Source: Alphaproteobacteria bacterium (GTDB taxonomy: Bacteria; Pseudomonadota; Alphaproteobacteria; Rhizobiales; JAJFHR01). From it: a stretch of 64,000 nt of DNA. How positions within the stretch are numbered: the stretch's first letter is position 1; every line of letters begins with the position of its first letter. The translations under genes and the position numbers were made by a program. Below, one piece after another: positions 28,957-37,356 of this stretch. The notes under the pieces are model-generated. The model saw nothing but the letters and a program-made list of their open reading frames with translations. It made no database searches and had not been told where the DNA came from. Location of the stretch: assembly GCA_024278055.1 (NCBI GenBank), contig JAJRTY010000167.1:30990-94989 (forward strand). The letters run 5' to 3'.

Positions 28957-29898
28957 CTATACCTGATCACGCCTGAGCGGTTGCGCCATGCAATGAACGC
29001 CACCACCGCACATGGTGATCATTGACATATCAGGCGCATGGACTTCAAAGCCCAGGGCTTTCAGCCTCTGGTTCAGATCAACACTTGCCGCTGTTGACAG
29101 GATGCGGTCGCCTCCCAATGACATCACATTACATCCCAACGCCATAGTATCCTTGAAACTGACCGGGACAATTTCGATGTTCTTTGATTTGAGCCAGCTT
29201 AAAACATCATCGGGAACGCTATCCAGACACACAGCGGCACAGTTTTCAGCCAGCATGCACACCATGATATCGATATGCACATAAAATTCGTCGATTGCAG
29301 CGTATTTGACCTCCCAGCCCTCTTTTTCCATCCAGCCACCAATCTGGCGGGCGGAAACTTCTTCACAGCGCAGACCGGTATAGCCAATCAACACACACCC
29401 CGGTGCAATCAGGTTGAAATCCCCTCCTTCAAAATTACCGGCAGATACCAGGTCGTAGATCGGAATTTCCTGTGACAGATAAAACCTCAGCGCTGCGGAA
29501 TATTCACCGCGCCTGCGCGGATTGGCCAATTGGCAGATCACCGCACCAAAAGGTGTCATAAAGCTCGAATCCCGGGCATAGATTGCATAAGACAGTGCTT
29601 CATCAGCCGGTAAAGTATGGACGTTGACGCCCGCACTTTCATAGATTTCAACCATTTCGCGGTATTGCCGCACCGCATCCTGCTTGTTCCACGTGAGCCC
29701 CAAACGTTCACTGTCACGCACAACAGAGCTAAAACGGGCATTATCCATCAGACCGAAGGTTTCAATCGGCCCCAGAAGCACATCACGCAACACGCCATAT
29801 TCTGAATTGATCCCCCAATTCTCGAGTACCGGCGTGCCGCCCTCAAGCTGACGCGCCCTTAGCGGCAACACTTTTGGAGAAGTATTCTTATTGTTCAT
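28957..29898 (-). CDS. Arginine deiminase/amidinotransferase superfamily enzyme
   Basis: A 313-aa protein of the GME fold. The motif order is FEGGDFNLI (Glu/Asp), YVHIDIMVCM (His) and MCGGGVHCM (nucleophilic Cys near the C-terminus), as in dimethylarginine dimethylaminohydrolases, arginine deiminases and amidinotransferases. It acts on a guanidino compound; which one cannot be read. I use ATG 29898 (MNNKNTSPKV) because GGGGGTAAAA precedes it, not the track start 29913. No arc-operon partners are adjacent. Confidence 0.8.
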   Translation of the reverse strand: MNNKNTSPKVLPLRARQLEGGTPVLENWGINSEYGVLRDVLLGPIETFGLMDNARFSSVVRDSERLGLTWNKQDAVRQYREMVEIYESAGVNVHTLPADEALSYAIYARDSSFMTPFGAVICQLANPRRRGEYSAALRFYLSQEIPIYDLVSAGNFEGGDFNLIAPGCVLIGYTGLRCEEVSARQIGGWMEKEGWEVKYAAIDEFYVHIDIMVCMLAENCAAVCLDSVPDDVLSWLKSKNIEIVPVSFKDTMALGCNVMSLGGDRILSTAASVDLNQRLKALGFEVHAPDMSMITMCGGGVHCMAQPLRRDQV

Positions 29899-29973
29899 TT
29901 TTACCCCCTGCAATTAGTGAATCCCAGAATTAGGATACAGGGTGGCCCGAACAGAGGGTAAAATGCAATGGTT

Positions 29974-31005
29974 CTATTTTGTAAGGCGCTGTTTCAACAA
30001 TTTGAGATATTCCTCATCTCTTCCTTGTGGTGCCACCACTGCCAGTGCCGCTGAGCAGGCCGGTTTGTAATTCGCAGCCATTCCGGTTTTGACGCAATTG
30101 CCCACTTGCCAGCCCGGTGGAAGCTCGGCCAGATCAACGTCGCGCCATTTTGGATGGCCTTACTGCTTCAGGCGCTCGAGGTTTGTCAAAATAATACTGG
30201 AAAAATCCGAAACTGCCTTGCAGCTGTTTCTATGATATGAATTTTTGGATGCCTTGTAATCATAGGTCATCAACACCGCCTTCACCGCTACGGTGTTTAC
30301 GGGTTCAGATTGAAAAGCATAGGTACCACCGGCAATTTCACTCGGTGTATACGTCGCCAGAAGTGCCGGTTCTTTAATATTCAGCAGATGGAACCTGGTG
30401 CCATCTATATCAGCCTCGGAAAACAGTTTTGTCGGGGCACCCGCCACATAAAAAACCGCATCAATTTCGCCGTTCAATAACATCGGTAAAGCTTTCGCTG
30501 CCCCGATTGCCAGCCTGTCCACATCCTGGACGCGCAATATATCAAGAACGAGGGTGGCAGTCAGAAAAGTTCCGCTGTCGACCTTGCCGATCGCAACTTT
30601 CAGACCAGACAAGTCAGAAAGACTGTTGATGCTGCGGTCGCTCAAAACCTGCACTTCTTCATTGTACAGCGGATACATGATACGCACACCGAACAAGGAT
30701 CGCTTCAGCTCCGGGTCATTGCGTGCATAGGTTTGCACATATTCCAGCACATCGCTTTGAACAATGCCGAATTGCGTGTTCTTGCGCTTCTTTACCGCTA
30801 CCAGGTTTTCAAGCGAACCGGCACTTTCATTGACATTGAGTGTCAGGCCACACTGGCCCGCCAGCGCGGCAATATCGCGGCCTATCTGGATATAGGTACC
30901 CTTGGCACCGCCGGTCATAATATTCTTTTCAAATTCCTGCGCCTGTGCGCCTCCAGCCGACACCACAATAAACAACATGATGGCCAACACTGTCTTGATT
31001 GTCAT
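29974..31005 (-). pseudogene. TAXI-family TRAP-type periplasmic solute-binding protein with an in-frame TAA
   Basis: The first 281 codons encode a signal peptide (MTIKTVLAIMLFIVVSAGGAQA) and a TAXI domain (IMTGGAKGTYIQIGRDIA; VAIGKVDSGTFLTA; IDAVFYVAGAPTKLF). A TAA at 30160-30162 ends the track ORF, but the same frame continues for 61 codons, starting GHPKWRDVDLAELPPGWQ, typical of TAXI C-termini, and ends ...LKLLKQRLTK at a TAG (29974). Homology therefore crosses the stop; GAA or CAA to TAA would explain it. The truncated product might still fold, since most of the ligand-binding body precedes the stop. No DctM-type permease is adjacent. A membrane protein gene lies 36 bp upstream on the same strand. 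Confidence 0.75.
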
Positions 31006-31041
31006 TGGTATTTCCTCCCAGGTTACATTTGGTCGACAGCC

Positions 31042-32442
31042 TCAGCATTGACCTTCAAATTGACGTATCATGTCGCGCATCACTAACGTCGGCACCTGCG
31101 GAAAAACCGATGAAAGTGCGGGTACCAGACATTCCCCGCTGATCAGTTTTGCTTTCAGGCGATTTCGGCTGACGGGCTGCAACCGATACAGACCGGGCAT
31201 GGCAGCCAGCGCCAGTTCCACTTTCTTGGGGTTGCGGGGTTTGCGCGGCTTCGAAGAAGTGACCGGTAACGCCACTGTGGCACCGGCACTACCGCTGTCA
31301 CCTTCTGATATTGCCCCAAGCTCGACCTTTTTAATTTCTCCCGGCGCAGGGGTTATTCGGGCAATCTGTGTAGGCGGGTTAATAACAGCAGGAGCCTGAA
31401 GTGCATTAATTTTTCCCACCAGAGATGTCAGTTCACTTTTAATTTTTGTTACTTCCTGCAGCAGCTGCGGCTTTTCTTCCAACGTCGCTTCATTATAGGC
31501 AAGCTGCTGCGAACTCAGGTAAGCCCGCACTATTTTCAGGTTTTTGTTGAGGTTTTCAATTTTAATCGTCCGCGCCTGCTCAGCCTGACTGTCTGGCGCA
31601 TTTTTCGGCTGGGGCTTGGCTTCAGAAACGTCGGCCGGCACGGGTGGGGGAACAAATCGTGTCACACTTGCAGCCTCGGAACTCTTAACTTCTGCGGGCA
31701 GCGAAGAGGCAGCAGTTATTTTTTCCATGACCACAGGATCGGGTTTCACACCAATAAAGTTGGTAGCCAGGGCAACCTCGGTGTTTTTGTCACTTTCCCT
31801 GGGCAGTTCCTGGGAATTCACCAGCAGCACGACGAACACTCCGGCCGCGAGCATCGCTGCCGAGCCAAATTTTACCCTTCTTGCCCAAACATCTGAAGCA
31901 GATGAGGCTTGCAGGCGGTCGATGTCAACGCGCTGGTTTCGCATCTGGTCTGCCACCGGTTTTTTTTCGAGGTCTGCAGATGGAGGCTGATCCCGGCCGC
32001 TCAGGCTTTTCGCCAACTCCTTGATCAGATCATGATCAACATCAACATCTTCCGGTTCCAGTGTAATTTGATCGCGCCTGCCCGCTTTGATAAGATCGAA
32101 ATACGCTGATTCAATCTTGGGCAGTTTAATTTCCTGAGGATCATCCGCTGCCGTTGTGGCGTCTGAAACCTTGTCTTCCGAAGCATCACCCCCAATGCCC
32201 TCGACCGGCTCAGAGCTCACCTTGAAAAGTTCATGCTCAGGAGTGCCTCCAAAGGACGGGTTATCGACCTCAAGACTCGATTGGCGATTTTCAAATTGCT
32301 GACTAACCCGCCTGGAAAATTCCGGTTTGAGTGTGTCTGGCGTCGATTTATCGGGCCGCTTTGGTTTCGTCTTTTTTAGGGGAGTGCTGCATTTTCGATT
32401 TTTTCGGGAGTATCCATGGTAATCATTTACTGTCTCCGACAT
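31042..32442 (-). CDS. 466-aa single-pass membrane protein with coiled-coil region, unrecognised
   Basis: A Lys/Arg-rich, disordered cytoplasmic N-terminus (~1-190) is followed by one membrane helix (FGSAAMLAAGVFVVLLV), then a low-complexity periplasmic part with a coiled-coil stretch (TIKIENLNKNLKIVRAYLSSQQLAYNEATLEEKPQLLQ is broken by heptads). The C-terminal ~60 residues (MPGLYRLQPVSRNRLKAKLISGECLVPALSSVFPQ) are compact, with two cysteines. ATG 32442 is preceded by AAGGAACG and is preferred to the track start 32481. It precedes the TAXI gene by 36 bp, so both are probably one operon. I do not recognise the family. Confidence 0.65.
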   Translation of the reverse strand: MSETVNDYHGYSRKNRKCSTPLKKTKPKRPDKSTPDTLKPEFSRRVSQQFENRQSSLEVDNPSFGGTPEHELFKVSSEPVEGIGGDASEDKVSDATTAADDPQEIKLPKIESAYFDLIKAGRRDQITLEPEDVDVDHDLIKELAKSLSGRDQPPSADLEKKPVADQMRNQRVDIDRLQASSASDVWARRVKFGSAAMLAAGVFVVLLVNSQELPRESDKNTEVALATNFIGVKPDPVVMEKITAASSLPAEVKSSEAASVTRFVPPPVPADVSEAKPQPKNAPDSQAEQARTIKIENLNKNLKIVRAYLSSQQLAYNEATLEEKPQLLQEVTKIKSELTSLVGKINALQAPAVINPPTQIARITPAPGEIKKVELGAISEGDSGSAGATVALPVTSSKPRKPRNPKKVELALAAMPGLYRLQPVSRNRLKAKLISGECLVPALSSVFPQVPTLVMRDMIRQFEGQC

Positions 32443-32612
32443 GGGGCGTTCCTTCAGGTTTAATCTAGCCCCCACCAGCACGCTGAAGGGAAAAGCATAA
32501 ATGTGACCACAATGTGAAAACTACCAAAGTATTCATTCCGCTGTCCGGCATAATTTATTGATATCGTTACTTTATAAATAACGAATCACTTAGAATTTGA
32601 GTGATTTTAACC

Positions 32613-33518
32613 CTACGCGGCAGCTTCAACACTGCTGCGGCCAAGTCCAAGCAACCGGCAGATTGCATAGACCATATCTGCCTTGTTCATCGTATAGAAA
32701 TGAAAGGTGTCGACACCTCTGTCCAAAAGATCAATGACCTGTTCTGCGGCCACGGCCACCGCAATCAGTTGCCGGGTTTCCGGGTCATCATCGAGACCGT
32801 CAAAACGTTCAGCCAGCCATGTCGGCACACTTGTACCGCATTTTTCAGCAAAGCTGCTCATGCGGCCAAAATGCACGATTGGCAGAATGCCCGGTATAAT
32901 CGGAATATCCAGCCCGCGTGCCTGCACCCGGTCAAGATAGCGAAAGTAGACATCATTATCAAAAAAGAACTGGGTTATCGCACGGTGCGCGCCAGCATCC
33001 ACCTTGGCTTGCAGCATATCAATATCAGCATCAATGGTAGCGGATTCAGGATGTTTTTCCGGGTATGCGGACACAGAAATATCAAAATCCGCAATGCGTG
33101 AAATACCGCCCACAAGATCAGCCGCATTAACATAAGTTCCTGGTTCCGGCGCATAGGCTGTTCCCATACCCCCTTGAGGATCGCCACGCAAAGCGACGAT
33201 ATTGCGCACGCCCATCTGCCAGTAATTGGACACAATTTCATCAACTTCACTGCGCGGTGCTCCCACACAGGTTAAATGCGCCGCCGGCTCCAAAGTGGTT
33301 TCCTCCAGCAACCTTTTAACAGTGGCGTGCGTGCGTTAACGCGTGGTGCCGCCGGCACCATAAGTGACCGACACAAAAGTGGGGGAAACTGGTGCAAGCC
33401 TTTAAATCGACGACCACAGACCTTTCTCCATTGCATCGGATTTTGGCGGGAAGAATTCAAATGAAACTTTTGGCAATCGCGAATTTTGACTTCGGCTTGG
33501 TCTGTTTTCTGAAAGCAT
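32613..33518 (-). pseudogene. metF: Methylenetetrahydrofolate reductase with two in-frame TAA codons
   Basis: MetF reduces 5,10-methylene-THF to 5-methyl-THF for methionine synthesis. One frame runs from ATG 33518 (MLSENRPSRS...) to TAG 32613 with normal length (302 codons) and normal motifs: VSFEFFPPK (catalytic Glu), VSVTYGAGGTTR, HLTCVGA, RAITQFFFDN. It is interrupted by TAA at codon 39 (33402-33404, WSSI*RLAP) and codon 61 (33336-33338, GTTR*RTHATV); the second is normally Glu in the TRERTHATV motif. The track splits it into a 232-aa C-terminal piece. The start overlaps the upstream regulator's stop (TAATG), which supports the operon. A truncated product restarting inside would lack the catalytic Glu. 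Confidence 0.85.
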
Positions 33519-34513
33519 TACGCCTGTTCCGCCTTACCGGTTACTTCATCAAATTGAGCAGATATCCCCTTGCCCCCCGCCAGCCATAAAGAAACGGTCA
33601 GTTGCGTGTCATTTCCGGGCCGGTCTTCCAGGCTTAGATTTTGGGTTTTCTGAATGTCCAGCCCGGCAGCCTTGATCCAGTCAATCATCTGATCATCGTC
33701 AAAGCCCAGACGTCGGTGCGCATAGGTTTCGCGTAAAAATTCCAGTTCATGGCGACCAAAATCAGCTATCAGCAATACACCGTCCGGTTTAAGGATGCGC
33801 CCGGCCTCAAGAATGGCATTTTGCGGATCATCGAGAAAGTGCAGCACCTGATGAATAATCACTGCATCGGCGATGTTATTGTCATAGGGCAGGTTAAACA
33901 AATCCCCCTGCCTTACATGACAGTGCGCCAGGTCCGGTTTATCAAGATTGCTGCGGGCAAACGCCAACATCTCCCGGTTCATATCAATGCCGATACCATT
34001 GGTGAAGCTGTCAGAGAATAACTCTAAAATTCGCCCCGTTCCGGTGCCAAGATCAATAAATGTATCAAAATGGCGACCATCAAGAATGGCCATCATGGCA
34101 TCTTCAACCTTGCCTTCGGAAATATGCAGTGACCGAATAAGGTCCCAGTCTGCCGCATTGTTACAGAAATATTCCTGCGCCACTTCGGCTCTGCGCTCAC
34201 GCACCTGCTCCAGACGCTTGAGGTCGCGTTGCAGTGCGGGATCATCGCCCGGCAAAAGTTCAACAATCATCCGCACCAATGCTGCCTCACGCCCGGTTTG
34301 CGACAGGCGAAACAACACCCAGCTGCCCTCGCGAAATCGATTAAGCAATCCCGCCTCACACAACAGTTTCAAATGTCGCGACACCCGCGGCTGGCTTTGC
34401 CCGAGTATTTGCGTCAGTTCTTTTACATTGAACTCACCATGAGACAGCACAAACAAAAGGCGCAGCCTTGTTCTCTCGCCCGCACCGCGCAATCCATTCA
34501 GGAGACGATCCAT
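33518..34513 (-). CDS. ArsR-family HTH fused to a SAM-dependent methyltransferase (SahR-like regulator)
   Basis: A 331-aa protein with an N-terminal ArsR winged helix (~1-90; FNVKELTQILGQSQPRVSRHLKLLCEAGLL) and a C-terminal class I methyltransferase domain (FIDLGTGTGRILELF, DAVIIHQVLHFLDDP). This architecture coupled to metF is known in alphaproteobacteria and is related to the SAH-sensing regulator SahR. I infer it senses a methionine-cycle metabolite and controls metF. Start ATG 34513 (MDRLLNGLRGAGERTRLRLL) fits the ArsR domain boundary; the track start 34597 adds 28 residues without homology. Its stop overlaps the metF start. Confidence 0.8.
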   Translation of the reverse strand: MDRLLNGLRGAGERTRLRLLFVLSHGEFNVKELTQILGQSQPRVSRHLKLLCEAGLLNRFREGSWVLFRLSQTGREAALVRMIVELLPGDDPALQRDLKRLEQVRERRAEVAQEYFCNNAADWDLIRSLHISEGKVEDAMMAILDGRHFDTFIDLGTGTGRILELFSDSFTNGIGIDMNREMLAFARSNLDKPDLAHCHVRQGDLFNLPYDNNIADAVIIHQVLHFLDDPQNAILEAGRILKPDGVLLIADFGRHELEFLRETYAHRRLGFDDDQMIDWIKAAGLDIQKTQNLSLEDRPGNDTQLTVSLWLAGGKGISAQFDEVTGKAEQA

Positions 34514-34616
34514 ATGACAACATCCAATTTGGGTAAAAACATTCGAAATTGATCCTGTGGGCGCCCATTTGCGCCCTGCCAAAAACAGTCCCCGCATGAT
34601 AACGAAATAGAATCTA

Positions 34617-34636
34617 ATATCAAGATATCTTTATAT
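34617..34636. promoter_or_regulatory. Candidate operator for the ArsR-methyltransferase regulator
   Basis: ATATCAAGATATCTTTATAT is a 20-bp palindrome with a single mismatched pair, about 100 bp upstream of the regulator start. AT-rich palindromes of this type are what SahR-class ArsR proteins bind upstream of methionine-cycle genes. Autoregulation of the regulator-metF unit is the inferred role. Confidence 0.5.
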
Positions 34637-34997
34637 CTAAATTTTTTATGGTTAAGAAAGAATCAAACCTGCCACTGAAAATCCCTTAATCCGCGATATT
34701 TAGGCAACAATCGATACATATTTTTCTAAATGATGGCATGTTAGGAAAATCGCCGCACAAACCATGATACTAAAAATCCAGGAAGAAACACGAAGTTGGT
34801 TTGGCAACAGTTTGGCGGAAATCCTGCAAAAACGATCACACTGGATTTATTTTTTTGCCCCCGGGCTTGAATTGTTTAAATAAGTGTTAATGTATATATC
34901 GGGACAAGATGTGATAGTTATGTTGAATTCGGCCAAAATCGTGCTGGCAGACTCTGATCTTTTGAGTTAAACATTTAAGCGTAAATGACAGGTAAGA
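34637..34997. other. AT-rich intergenic region between the divergent ArsR-metF and mlaA units
   Basis: This 361-bp stretch holds no convincing gene. A 39-codon frame starting near 34764 (MILKIQEETRSWFG) has no ribosome-binding site, so I do not call it. The region near 34890 (TTGTTTAAATAAGTGTTAATGTATATAT) is promoter-like and could drive mlaA. Confidence 0.4.
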
Positions 34998-35849
34998 ATG
35001 AACCGAAAAATGAAAAGAACAATTGATTTTAAATTCTGGAACTTGAGAAATCCTGGCACTCCCCGGATCGCCGGTTCAGTATGCTCAATTTTCAGCGTTT
35101 TCTTTTTGGCGGCAAGCCTTGTCGTATCACCGGCTTCCGCGGCAAGCGATTCTGCCCAGTCCGGATATTCCGAAGACGCCAGCACCGGTGATGTCAGTGA
35201 TCCGTTTGAAGGCCTGAACAGGGTAATGTTCTTTATCGGTGATGGCCTTGATACCATGTTTTTACGGCCTATTTCAGTGGCCTATACCACATTCATCCCC
35301 AAACCCATCCGCACCGGCGTCGACAATTTCATGTCAAACGTGGCTACACCGGTAACCTTGAGCAATGATCTGTTTCAGGGCGAATGGGAAAGAGCGGGAA
35401 CGACCGCCAAGCGTTTTGTCATCAATTCCACCGTCGGCATAGGCGGTCTGTTGGATGTAGCAGCCAAACAGGGCCTGCCCGGACACACGGAAGATTTCGG
35501 TCAAACCCTTGCTGTTCATGGCGTAGGTTCCGGCCCATATCTTTTCATACCTATCCTGGGCCCGGCCACACCTCGCCATCTGGCCGGACGTTTTGTCGAT
35601 CTGTTTACCGATCCCTGGACATATATCCTATACAGAAAACCGACATTGGTTCGATTGGCTCCAACCGCTGTAGTTTCAATTTCCGCGCGTGGCGATGCTG
35701 ATGCCGCGTTGACCAGCATCAAGGAAACATCTCCAGACTATTATTCATCGATTAAAAATCTTTATTCCCAAAGCCGGCGCAACGCTATTAATAACGGCCA
35801 GATTGACAATAATGACCTTGTCGACATACCCGAGTTTGATTCGCGATAA
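34998..35849 (+). CDS. mlaA: MlaA (VacJ) family outer-membrane lipid-asymmetry protein
   Basis: A 283-aa exported protein. The MlaA signature is clear: DPFEGLNRVMFFIGDGLD, ...FQGEWERAGTTAKRFVINSTVGIGGLLDVA, GLPGHTEDFGQTLAVHGVGSGPYLFIPILGP. MlaA forms a ring in the outer membrane's inner leaflet that removes misplaced phospholipids and hands them to MlaC. The signal peptide ends VVSPASAAS with no lipobox Cys, so it is probably not lipidated, unlike the E. coli protein. It is followed by two mlaC genes on the same strand. No mlaDEF genes are in the window. Confidence 0.9.
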   Translation: MNRKMKRTIDFKFWNLRNPGTPRIAGSVCSIFSVFFLAASLVVSPASAASDSAQSGYSEDASTGDVSDPFEGLNRVMFFIGDGLDTMFLRPISVAYTTFIPKPIRTGVDNFMSNVATPVTLSNDLFQGEWERAGTTAKRFVINSTVGIGGLLDVAAKQGLPGHTEDFGQTLAVHGVGSGPYLFIPILGPATPRHLAGRFVDLFTDPWTYILYRKPTLVRLAPTAVVSISARGDADAALTSIKETSPDYYSSIKNLYSQSRRNAINNGQIDNNDLVDIPEFDSR

Positions 35850-35921
35850 ATCAACCCAAATCGCCGTATTTACGTTTAGAGCGTAACTTCCAACATGTAA
35901 GCTAATGGGACTTAAATTTGC

Positions 35922-36572
35922 ATGATGAATTTCAACAAAAATCTGACTGAAGCAGTACGCTCCAGACGCAGTGTTATTGCCACACTCCTGTTCGCAGCCA
36001 TCGTTTTGGCGACGGGATTATTAACGCCAAACTCTGCTTTTGCCTCTCCCCAGGCGGAAGCCATGGTGAAAAAATTCGGCAATCAGGTTATCAAAATCCT
36101 CGCCAGCAATGGTCCGGTAAGCCAGCAGGAGAAACAGTTTAAATCTGCATTTCTTCGCAATGCTGATATCAGCACAATTGGCAGGTTTACACTGGGTAAA
36201 TACGCCAGAACAATCAAACCTTCAGAGCGTCGCGAATTCAACCGGTTACTTGGCCGTTTCATCGTCAAAGTTTTCATTGGTCGCATGAGGGGAACCAAGA
36301 GCACCGGTCTTAAGGTTCTTGGAACAACTGAACGCAAAAAAGGTCGTGATTTCCTTGTCAAAAGCCTGGTTAATCTGCCCGACGGAGCACCTATTCGCGT
36401 CAATTGGCGCATTTTCAAAAACAAAAGCGGCCGCCTGAGACTTTTCGATATCAGTATTGAAGGCTTGTGGCTTGCGCAGGAACAACGTTCGATTTTTGTC
36501 AATGTCATCAGCCGCAATGGTGGGAAAATCAGCGCCTTACTCACCCATTTAAAACAACAGATTGCCAAATAA
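35922..36572 (+). CDS. mlaC: MlaC-family phospholipid-binding protein, paralogue 1
   Basis: A 216-aa periplasmic protein with a signal peptide (ATLLFAAIVLATGLLTPNSAFA) and an MlaC/Ttg2D fold: FGNQVIKILASN, ADISTIGRFTLGKYARTIKPSERREFNRLLGRFI, and the C-terminal DISIEGLWLAQEQRSIFVNVISRNGG. MlaC ferries phospholipids between MlaA and the inner-membrane MlaFEDB complex. It starts with two in-frame Met codons (ATGATG at 35922). The gap to mlaA is 72 bp. Confidence 0.88.
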   Translation: MMNFNKNLTEAVRSRRSVIATLLFAAIVLATGLLTPNSAFASPQAEAMVKKFGNQVIKILASNGPVSQQEKQFKSAFLRNADISTIGRFTLGKYARTIKPSERREFNRLLGRFIVKVFIGRMRGTKSTGLKVLGTTERKKGRDFLVKSLVNLPDGAPIRVNWRIFKNKSGRLRLFDISIEGLWLAQEQRSIFVNVISRNGGKISALLTHLKQQIAK

Positions 36573-36674
36573 AGCTATCTATTCTAGGCTTGGAATACCA
36601 AATATTCCTATGTAGAATCAACTCAGGCAGAGGAAGTATATCTAAACATGTTAGCGTAGGGGGATTATGTCTAC

Positions 36675-37337
36675 ATGATGAAATTCAATATTAATACGGC
36701 CAAAGCATCGCGTCAGAGACGCAATTTGCTCGCGGCATTTATGATTTTTGCCGCTACACTTACAACAGGTTTCCTCAACCCGGCCAGTGCTCAAACGGTG
36801 CCAGAGGTTAAGTCCATGGTGACGAATTTCGCCAACCAGGTTCTTTATATTCTGGCCAGCGACAAATCGGTAAGCCAGCAGAAGCAACAGTTTGGCAAAA
36901 TTTTCCTGCACAATGCCGATATGGCGGCAATTTCCAAATTTACACTGGGGAAATTTGCCCGGAGGATTGAGACTTCACAAGCAAAGCGGCTTCAGAAACT
37001 CCTTGGTAATTATATTGTCCAGCTCTTCGTTGTTAAATTGAGAGGAACCCAAAGCGAGGGCCTTGAAGTTACCAGCATGACAGAGAACAAAAAGAATATT
37101 GATTATCTGGTTAAAAGCGTCATCAAAATCCGCAAGGTACCGGGTTTTTCAAATTCACCTATACCGGTAAAATGGCGTATCAAGAGAAACGACGAGGGTA
37201 ACCTCAAACTACATGATATCAATATCGGTGGCTTTTGGCTGGCTCAGGAGCAGCGTTCGTCCTTTGTCAATCTGATTAGCCGCAACAACGGAAAAGTCAG
37301 CTCACTACTGGATTATTTGCAGAAAGAAACTCAGTAA
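36675..37337 (+). CDS. mlaC: MlaC-family phospholipid-binding protein, paralogue 2
   Basis: A 220-aa tandem paralogue of the preceding gene. It shares ATGATG start, signal peptide, 'FTLGKFARRIETSQAKRLQKLLGNYI' and 'NIGGFWLAQEQRSSFVNLISRNNGKVSSLL', but differs elsewhere and carries a small insertion (KVPGFSNSPIP) before the last strands. The duplication is old enough for extensive divergence. It ends 19 bp before the convergent ettA stop. Confidence 0.86.
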   Translation: MMKFNINTAKASRQRRNLLAAFMIFAATLTTGFLNPASAQTVPEVKSMVTNFANQVLYILASDKSVSQQKQQFGKIFLHNADMAAISKFTLGKFARRIETSQAKRLQKLLGNYIVQLFVVKLRGTQSEGLEVTSMTENKKNIDYLVKSVIKIRKVPGFSNSPIPVKWRIKRNDEGNLKLHDINIGGFWLAQEQRSSFVNLISRNNGKVSSLLDYLQKETQ

Positions 37338-37356
37338 ACTTCAGACTCTTCCCGCG

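Noticed and set aside
32613-33311. A functional 232-aa MetF as given in the ORF track
   Set aside because: It lacks the catalytic Glu in VSFEFFPPK and the first strand, and has no plausible start; it is the 3' part of an interrupted gene.
30160-33404. TAA reassigned to a sense codon in this organism
   Set aside because: Many intact genes in the window end at TAA at the expected family length (aminopeptidase P, EamA, mlaC genes, pxpA), so general reassignment does not fit.
34764-34883. 39-codon ORF (MILKIQEETRSW...) between the ArsR regulator and mlaA
   Set aside because: There is no ribosome-binding site and nothing downstream that would suggest a unit; it lies in an AT-rich promoter-like region.
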